Source: Nematocida ironsii | Lineage: Eukaryota; Microsporidia | Assembly: GCA_001642415.1 (NCBI GenBank) | Contig: LTDK01000159.1 | Span: forward strand, 1 to 64,000 | DNA: 64,000 nucleotides | Direction of reading: 5' to 3' | Shown: piece after piece, positions 58,254 through 64,000 of the stretch | Layout of the letters: the number at the start of each line of letters is the position of its first letter | Numbering within the stretch: position 1 is the first letter of the stretch | Made by a program: the position numbers and the translations under genes | The notes under the pieces: model-generated | Told to the model about the DNA's origin: nothing | What the model saw: the letters and a program-made list of their open reading frames with translations, nothing else | Databases searched by the model: none

Positions 58254-58572
58254 TAAATATAAAGTGACATTAAATATCAGTCTACCTGCGCCCATCCTGG
58301 ACTTTATTAATCCAGGGCAGCAGAGTATAAATCCTCCCATTTGTAAAAATAAGAAGATTCTTCTAAAAAGCAAATAAAGACTTATATAATGAAATGCGCG
58401 TATTCCGTTTATGGCAATGTGCATATCCACAGAGAACAAAAAAATCCGGGGCTTAAGCTTACCAACCCCATTTTAAAATCTTATAATTCTTAAAAAGTAA
58501 AAGTTTTTTATAACATAGAGATCTAATGGTGTCTAATTTATTAACCACTTTGTTCAGCGCGCGTGCATGGAT
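58254..58572. other. Convergent gap with GC-rich hairpins
   Basis: The 319-bp gap contains CCTGGA (58296-58301) pairing with TCCAGG (58311-58316) across a 9-base loop, and GGGG (58448-58451) opposite CCCC (58466-58469) with AAGCTT between them. The mean GC is higher than in other gaps. I do not see a tRNA or a known small RNA; the hairpins could be 3'-end signals or an uncharacterised RNA. Confidence 0.4.
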
Positions 58573-60663
58573 CTATTTACAATACCCTTGAGTGTAGTAC
58601 TGCAGCGAGTCGTATATATCAGTAAACACATTTTTCATTCCTCTGTCCACTATATCAGAAACATTCTCTGAGAACTCTTGTATCGTAAGGCCTGGCTGGA
58701 ACCTCTCCCGGAGAGTGTACACAGAGTTCTGTGTAATGGAAAGAATCCCTCCGGACTTTGCAACACTTTCTACTAATATTATTATGTGATCCATATTCTT
58801 TCGCAATGATAAAAACCCTTTCAGAAATTCACTTTTAAATCTGCTCATTCTCTCCTCTCCTGCTACCTCTGCATACTCAATAGAAAACTTAAACGGGGCA
58901 GACTCTACAGAATAGAATCCTGGGTGTGACCCCAAAACAAACCCAAAATCAATGTGGAAGAGTTCTCCCTTGCTTCCAATTAAAATATTTCCATTATGCC
59001 GGTCCTTTATCTGCAGTATGTAAGAGACTAAAGAGTATGCCACCAGACTCTTAAAAAACGTTTCTCGCGCCTCGTCTATCTTGTCCTTCCAGTTCTCTAT
59101 AAAATACTCCATAATGTTCTGGGCGGCCCCGCGTTCTTTAAGATGCTTTTTAATCTGGTGTATCGACTTTGCGCCTTGTATTGTTTCGATTATGCCAGAG
59201 TCTCTCCCAGTGACCATTGTTTTATACGCATTTAGGAACAGTCCTGTTTTTTCTTGCTTCCATATACTTTCGATAACACCCAGTATCTGGGAGGCCAGTT
59301 GCTCCTGTTTCATATCCGACCCAGTTTTAATAATAAGTGAGTTCATTCCCCACCCGTCCATCTCTCGATAGATAGACTTCTTCTTCACTTCATTAACCGC
59401 CGCTGACCACTCATCGGCATACTTTATATTTGTAGGAGTGGTGTACTGCGGGGTGTGCATGCTGTATATCTTCTTTATAACTCTTGTTTTTATCGAAAGA
59501 ATGTCCATGTCTACATGCGAACTAGAGTCTAGTTCTTTTAGTCCACCAAGTATTTTTATTGCAGTTTTAAATACTCTTTCCTTTGTCTCCTGCTTCTTGT
59601 CTTTAGTATCCCCTGAGTATTTCTCATAGGACATCAAAGAATCAGCAGGCTGACTTCTATTCTCCCATGCAGACTCATTTGCAGCCTCGTACACCAGCAT
59701 AAAAGGTGCTCTCGTGGCTGAGTCTAGTGTTTTAGAAAGCTCTGCTGATATGCTTAGTATAGAAGTGTGTGAACTCCCAGGACAGAACATAGAAAGGCAT
59801 ATGTTATCCGGAAGGTATAAGTTTAGCAGGTTTATTTCTGTAATAAATGCTTGTTCTCGCATGTGTCGTGGAATTGAAATAAGTGAGGTTGAAATAGTAT
59901 TCAGCCTCTCTATAAAACTGTTTTCTTTTGAGTTCTTTGCTATTGTCGCTTCTATTTTCTCTGCCTGGTTTTTATATATAACTCGCTTTTTGTGGTACAC
60001 TCTGTTGCATAAAGATACGTCTACTAAGTACTTATGCTGAACAGTATCTGACACCGCAGCAATCCCAGATAGCAAAGAAGCAATGGCAGACTTTACAGAA
60101 TATTCAGGCTCTTTTTTCCTTCTTGTAGGACTCTCTGGTAGGGAATAAAACTGCTTCTGCTGGCTTAGCATATGCGATGCACTTGGTGACATGCCAACCT
60201 TTGAGCCATATGTCATTCTTAGATACTTTGTATAAAGCGTCTCTTTTGTTATATGGTGCCTGGGCTTCACACAGGGATAACTAACATGCGATATAATTCT
60301 AGCAAATTCCAAACATATCCCGTACTTTGTTTTTTCCTTCTCCTGCTCTATCCTGTATGAATCAGATACTGAGACTGAATACATCGCTAGGGCAGACATA
60401 AAATGCCTATTGCTTCTTGATATTTTGTACAACAGCCGAAATATTGGCCTATTCCATAACTGCCCTTCCTCGACCAGCATTAGATGGAACAACTGCGGAT
60501 AGTACAACACTGCCTCTTCTCTTTTAGTCTGGTATATTTTATAGCATAAATATTGATGTATTTCCTTCTCTTTGTACCGTGAAAGGCATGTTAGTGCCAT
60601 CCAGAATACAAAGTACTCTGAATCAAATACATTTCTAAGCCAGCTCTGCTTTTCCTGCCCCAT
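58573..60663 (-). CDS. PIK1: Phosphatidylinositol 4-kinase, PIK1/PI4KB type
   Basis: I start at the ATG at 60663 (696 residues), since the longer frame begins with GTG and overlaps the neighbour. The C-terminal kinase domain (about 410-690) has LIIKTGSDMKQEQLASQILG (lysine and the following R/K-Q-E), FFKSLVAYSLVSYILQIKDR and HNGNIL (D554-N558 catalytic loop), HIDFGFVLGSHPG (DFG at 572-574) and ESAPFKFS. The combination with SAPFK and the long spacer is typical of PIK1/PI4KB rather than VPS34. The N-terminal part contains the helical repeat-like region. PIK1 makes PI4P at the Golgi for secretion. Confidence 0.9.
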   Translation of the reverse strand: MGQEKQSWLRNVFDSEYFVFWMALTCLSRYKEKEIHQYLCYKIYQTKREEAVLYYPQLFHLMLVEEGQLWNRPIFRLLYKISRSNRHFMSALAMYSVSVSDSYRIEQEKEKTKYGICLEFARIISHVSYPCVKPRHHITKETLYTKYLRMTYGSKVGMSPSASHMLSQQKQFYSLPESPTRRKKEPEYSVKSAIASLLSGIAAVSDTVQHKYLVDVSLCNRVYHKKRVIYKNQAEKIEATIAKNSKENSFIERLNTISTSLISIPRHMREQAFITEINLLNLYLPDNICLSMFCPGSSHTSILSISAELSKTLDSATRAPFMLVYEAANESAWENRSQPADSLMSYEKYSGDTKDKKQETKERVFKTAIKILGGLKELDSSSHVDMDILSIKTRVIKKIYSMHTPQYTTPTNIKYADEWSAAVNEVKKKSIYREMDGWGMNSLIIKTGSDMKQEQLASQILGVIESIWKQEKTGLFLNAYKTMVTGRDSGIIETIQGAKSIHQIKKHLKERGAAQNIMEYFIENWKDKIDEARETFFKSLVAYSLVSYILQIKDRHNGNILIGSKGELFHIDFGFVLGSHPGFYSVESAPFKFSIEYAEVAGEERMSRFKSEFLKGFLSLRKNMDHIIILVESVAKSGGILSITQNSVYTLRERFQPGLTIQEFSENVSDIVDRGMKNVFTDIYDSLQYYTQGYCK

Positions 60664-60733
60664 TAAATTAAAAAAGGAATGAAAACAAACCAAGATATGT
60701 TTATATTTATGTACCCTATCTGTTATAAAACTA

Positions 60734-61267
60734 CTATTGAACACCCACAGACCCGCATAAATATTTAAGCTCTTCTAACTCGTCCACTGGAATGTGCTCA
60801 GTTGCCCTCTCTAAACTATCTGCTACCGTGGCATCTGACAGTTTTATGCACGCCACTTCATTTGTAAAATATTTCTTGCACACCCAGACAGAGCCTTCTG
60901 AATATTCTTTCGTATACGATATAAGAGTGTCTGTCAGCTCAATCCCCAGGGATACCATTAAAACAGTTAGACCTGCAACTAAATCCGTGTATATGTTAAA
61001 TATACCGCCAGATATTGATAAAATATGAATGTGAAATTTATACGAAAATCTTTCGTGTGGTCTTATTACACAGGAAAGAATCTTCTCTAATGCCGTTTCA
61101 ACACTTGCCAGATTTTCTAATGACTCGATTTCCACTGCCGGTACAGACGAGTCATGGTGTGATATTGAATATATTGCGTTTATATGGTTGGAATACCTAA
61201 TGGATAGAAGGGAATCTTCTGGTTGGTCTACTTCTCTGACTTTTTCTACAATGCAAGAAACTTCCAT
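60734..61267 (-). CDS. RNase PH-fold exosome core subunit (RRP46/MTR3/RRP41 group)
   Basis: The 177-residue protein shows the second half of an RNase PH fold: LEKILSCVIRPHERFSYKFH (the helix and PR/P-x-x-x-x-x-I strand), IHILSISGGIFNIYTDLVAG (strand, D-G-like turn, then helix) and LGIELTDTL. These correspond to the V-L-x-x-D-G-x-x-x-x-A-x-(I/L)-N-A-x-x-x-A-L-x-x-A-G-(I/V) core of exosome ring proteins. The DG and N-A residues are altered, as expected for a non-catalytic eukaryotic ring subunit. Which of the six ring proteins it is cannot be decided by eye. It is divergent from the last gene with 38 bp between starts. Confidence 0.55.
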   Translation of the reverse strand: MEVSCIVEKVREVDQPEDSLLSIRYSNHINAIYSISHHDSSVPAVEIESLENLASVETALEKILSCVIRPHERFSYKFHIHILSISGGIFNIYTDLVAGLTVLMVSLGIELTDTLISYTKEYSEGSVWVCKKYFTNEVACIKLSDATVADSLERATEHIPVDELEELKYLCGSVGVQ

Positions 61268-61305
61268 TTAAACTAACTTTTTCCGTAAAGTTTTTTTAAA
61301 TATTT

Positions 61306-64000
61306 ATGGCTGGTCTCTTCCTTGAACAGGCGAATGTCTCTCAGATGCTTACATGCTGTGGTGTGCAGAATAATTCTTTATATTTTGTGCATGAAAATGT
61401 GATAGAATTTGTTGAAACACAGAGACAAATGAAGCTGCCCTGTAATATTAAATGGGCAGCATCTGATGGGTGTGTTATATACGCATTGGCAGAAAAGGCT
61501 ATTTACAAAGTCAAACCTGGCACAGGGCTATCATATGAAATAAGCTCATCGGCATTTGATTTGTGCGATATACCAGTAAAAAATGGGTATTTTAGGGATA
61601 ATAAAATATTTATCCTGTCTGATAATGAAGTGATAGTTTATGATTTACAGAGTGAGGAAACCTTTAGGTATGTCCCGTATGGTCATAAGATACTCTGTAT
61701 GGATCTGTGCTATACACACTCTAATGAATTTATTCTGCTTCTCAGCTCACACAACCAGAATGTTATTAGAACAATCAGTGTAAGAAATGGGCTGGAGGAA
61801 ATGGCACAATTTTCAGTGCCAAGTAGTGTGCATATGATATACAGTCTTTTAAATAAGAGCATGCTTTTAATAGAACCAGATAAGATTTCTTTACACAATT
61901 CAAGTTCTATCACGCATAGTATGTGTTTTAATGCGCAGGTAGTTCGGGCAGGTATAATTCTGAATAATGTATGTGTGCTGAGTCTACTAACTAATGAACT
62001 GTGCTATATAGATATAGACCAGCTTTTAGTTGTAAATTACATTAAGCCTGGAATTATATCTGAGGGAATGGTATGCATAAGAGAACATTTGTATTTGTAT
62101 AATAAAATTGGAGATATTTGTGTTGTGGATATTAAGAATAATATTTCACATATAGTTAAGACAAATACAAGTGTGACTGCACTGAAAAAGGGTTATAAAT
62201 TGACTGACATGAAAATAAAAACCAGTGGAGGATGCGAGCGCATACAGCTATTGACACAGCGCAGTAAAAGCATTAGGCTAGAAGAGCTTATGCAGAAATA
62301 TAAAGAATATACTAATAAGTTGGAAATAGAGGAGAAGCCTGTTCAGATCTTAAGTAGTGGAGTATACTCTGTTGTGAGGTATGTGGATAGACTTAGCATA
62401 ACGGATAAAAGATTTAGAAATGAATCTGTTGTTTTTTCACAGGATATTATTATGTGCTCAATTAGTAATGCATCTATTTACTACTTAAATAAGTTTGGAG
62501 TACTTTCTGTGTATAAAGAAAATAAAACAAGTGACGTGTGCCTGTTTTGTGGGGATAGTGGCATATCATCTGAAACCACTAAAAATCACATGCAGGCATG
62601 TCAGGGAGAAGTTTTCTTTGCAGACATGCATAATAATCTGTTAGTATGCTCTACCACCAAAGGAATTTATCTAGCCAATGCAGAAAGTGGAATGTCCCAA
62701 TGTATTGGTGAATATAATCCAATCTCTCTGCGAATTTATAAAGAAACAGTTGTAATTGGTGATGAAAATGAGTCAACTGTAATTCACATAAATAACAAGT
62801 TAGAGGTGACCAAACAACACTCAATTCCAATAGCAGGGTGCACAGTTGTGCCTATTAGTGCTGAAGAGTATTTATTGCATAAGTACAATGGAAGTTTATG
62901 GTATATTCACAATGACAGCACAAAGACCCAGAATATACGAATCGGCACAGTTGTTATTAAAAGCATCTCATATTTAGAAGATAAAATTTTGATCATCACA
63001 GATAGTAACAGTATTTTGTTAGATACACGCTGCAGTACAGTTAATGCTCAGCTAATTGACAGTAGAAATAAGCACGGGATTAGTTGCATTGACGCAGACA
63101 GTAATGAGTATCAAGTATACAGATATAACAAGAATCTAGATAAACATTATATTGCTATTTACAAGCTAGTAAACTGCCCAGTATACAGTAAAAAGAGTGT
63201 AGTTAGAAATAGTTGTATTAAAGACAATGACATAATTGATGCTATTAATATAAAGAAGTATAGAGTGATAATTAGTAAAAGCACCACACTAGTTAATGAA
63301 ACTGTGCTTTCTAATGAATCCTCTATTAAAGTCTCTCTATACAACAGCAAGGGATATATCCATAGTGTAACGTATAACAAAGTCTTCTCAATACACTGCA
63401 TAGGAATAGGAAATAGACTATACATAGCAATAAATAAAGAAGACAAATCCGAGATACTTACACTGAAGATAAAGAAAAGCACAATATCTCAGGTAGAAAG
63501 TACACCAGTCGAATCTTCTATCACTGGAATTTCTGTACACAAAGGTATTTTATACTGCTGCACTACTATTGGAGTTATACTGCACAGAATGTACAAGTCT
63601 GGGCTTACACCAGTTGGTAAGAATACTTTGCATACATACAGCAATGGTGCCGGCAGATATGAAGTACGTGATGGATATTTGGTGGAATATGTTTTGTCCC
63701 ACATCATACTGCACAGAATTATTTTAGACAGGAACACTGCCCGGTTAGAAAAATCTCCACTGGTGTATGTGGACAGAGTAAAAAGTAGACACAAAGTAGT
63801 TCGAATGCTTAATGACAAGTACTTTGTTATAGGATATGCACATGAAACCAGTGGGTCCGTTATTTTGCTTAAGAGAAAAGAAAACACAAGGATGCATGTA
63901 GTTCTGTCATTTTCTCTTCCCTCTGGAGTCATTGGCATAGAAAAGACTTCTCTATCCCTAATAAACCGGTCTGATACTTTATTTATACTCACAGAAACGG
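61306..64000 (+). CDS. Partial beta-propeller-like protein, possibly CPSF-A/DDB1/SF3B3 family
   Basis: From the ATG at 61306 a frame stays open to the right edge (at least 898 codons; I checked it codon by codon from 62761 to the end). It is rich in beta strands: alternating hydrophobic lines such as NEVIVYDL, EFILLLSSHNQNVIRTISVR, LYLYNKIGDICVVDI, and later RLYIAINKEDKSEILTLKI. Repeated short hydrophobic strands with turns indicate two or more propellers, as in the CPSF160, DDB1 and SF3B3 family. A C-x2-C...H-x4-C phrase occurs (CLFCGDSG, HMQAC). The family call is tentative. If this organism lacks splicing, as reported for Nematocida, CPSF160 or a DDB1 relative is more likely than SF3B3. 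Confidence 0.5.
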   Translation, partial: MAGLFLEQANVSQMLTCCGVQNNSLYFVHENVIEFVETQRQMKLPCNIKWAASDGCVIYALAEKAIYKVKPGTGLSYEISSSAFDLCDIPVKNGYFRDNKIFILSDNEVIVYDLQSEETFRYVPYGHKILCMDLCYTHSNEFILLLSSHNQNVIRTISVRNGLEEMAQFSVPSSVHMIYSLLNKSMLLIEPDKISLHNSSSITHSMCFNAQVVRAGIILNNVCVLSLLTNELCYIDIDQLLVVNYIKPGIISEGMVCIREHLYLYNKIGDICVVDIKNNISHIVKTNTSVTALKKGYKLTDMKIKTSGGCERIQLLTQRSKSIRLEELMQKYKEYTNKLEIEEKPVQILSSGVYSVVRYVDRLSITDKRFRNESVVFSQDIIMCSISNASIYYLNKFGVLSVYKENKTSDVCLFCGDSGISSETTKNHMQACQGEVFFADMHNNLLVCSTTKGIYLANAESGMSQCIGEYNPISLRIYKETVVIGDENESTVIHINNKLEVTKQHSIPIAGCTVVPISAEEYLLHKYNGSLWYIHNDSTKTQNIRIGTVVIKSISYLEDKILIITDSNSILLDTRCSTVNAQLIDSRNKHGISCIDADSNEYQVYRYNKNLDKHYIAIYKLVNCPVYSKKSVVRNSCIKDNDIIDAINIKKYRVIISKSTTLVNETVLSNESSIKVSLYNSKGYIHSVTYNKVFSIHCIGIGNRLYIAINKEDKSEILTLKIKKSTISQVESTPVESSITGISVHKGILYCCTTIGVILHRMYKSGLTPVGKNTLHTYSNGAGRYEVRDGYLVEYVLSHIILHRIILDRNTARLEKSPLVYVDRVKSRHKVVRMLNDKYFVIGYAHETSGSVILLKRKENTRMHVVLSFSLPSGVIGIEKTSLSLINRSDTLFILTET

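Noticed and set aside
58400..58470. Possible U6 snRNA because of CCACAGAGAAC near 58430
   Set aside because: ACAGAGA is present but the following AGC triad, the stem-loop and the 5' stem of U6 are missing.
60664..60744. N-terminal extension of the PI 4-kinase overlapping the exosome gene
   Set aside because: It starts with GTG and would overlap the neighbour; the ATG at 60663 gives a normal start.
63159..63992. Minus-strand frames in the last kilobase
   Set aside because: Antisense of the open propeller-like frame, which runs to the window's end without a stop.
1..64000. tRNA or rRNA genes
   Set aside because: I looked on both strands for GGTTC-A/G-A-like T-loop boxes and acceptor stems in the gaps and found no complete candidate; a covariance-model scan would decide.

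Overview
This window is very probably nuclear DNA of a microsporidian (a fungal relative living inside animal cells), most likely Nematocida or a close relative; the genus is my inference. Reasons: a bacterial-type ATP/ADP translocase (NTT) at 34985-36676; compact intron-free genes that are short for their families; relict mitosome import genes (TIM50, PAM18) and NAR1; a eukaryotic core (UBA1, RPN5, 14-3-3, importin-7/8, PI 4-kinase, SLY1, CK1); and families of secreted or membrane-anchored proteins without recognisable relatives. I saw no intron, tRNA, rRNA, insertion sequence or CRISPR array.

Layout. 1-3.9 kb: a partial gene, a large secreted paralog-family protein and a membrane protein. 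3.9-15.5 kb: a conserved block with NAR1, CK1, SLY1, a SWI3/RSC8-like chromatin subunit, UBA1 and RPN5. 15.5-37.4 kb: an AT-rich repeat-laden accessory zone. Its intergenic DNA consists of thousands of bases of short repeats around the core TGTGTAATAAGTA. It holds fast-evolving membrane or low-complexity proteins mixed with a few conserved genes (SFP1/JAZF1-type zinc finger, KIN1-like kinase, 14-3-3, two tandem FAR-17a/AIG1-like proteins, a minimal BDP1, an ORC4-like protein, NTT). 37.4-41 kb: an anchored protein with acidic repeats and a second member of a tail-anchored family. 41.2-47.9 kb: NAA25-like, NSE1-like, DPM3-like, proteasome alpha-1, PAM18, a secreted CAP-domain protein and two unknown genes. 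48.6-51.3 kb: a second large secreted paralog with a basic nuclear-signal-like tail. 51.9-64 kb: a conserved, repeat-poor block with TIM50, MED10-like, SEC10-like, importin-7/8, PI 4-kinase, an exosome RNase-PH-like subunit and a beta-propeller-like protein running off the end.

Two DNA-level signals run across the genes. One is a paired TAACCC element whose halves are almost always exactly 10 bp apart. It lies 15-70 bp upstream of four genes, always in sense orientation, and also occurs inside several coding sequences. The other is the dispersed ACACATAGTGTAATAA repeat. It fills the accessory intergenic DNA and has entered the coding sequences of at least four unrelated genes, giving the peptide NTHSVI(S/N) in three of them and parts of membrane segments in others.

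Several starts were moved inward because the longest open frame began with GTG or TTG (mitosomal PAM18 and TIM50, PI 4-kinase, the CAP protein, the repeat-anchored protein) or with translated repeat DNA (KIN1-like kinase, the gene at 16060).
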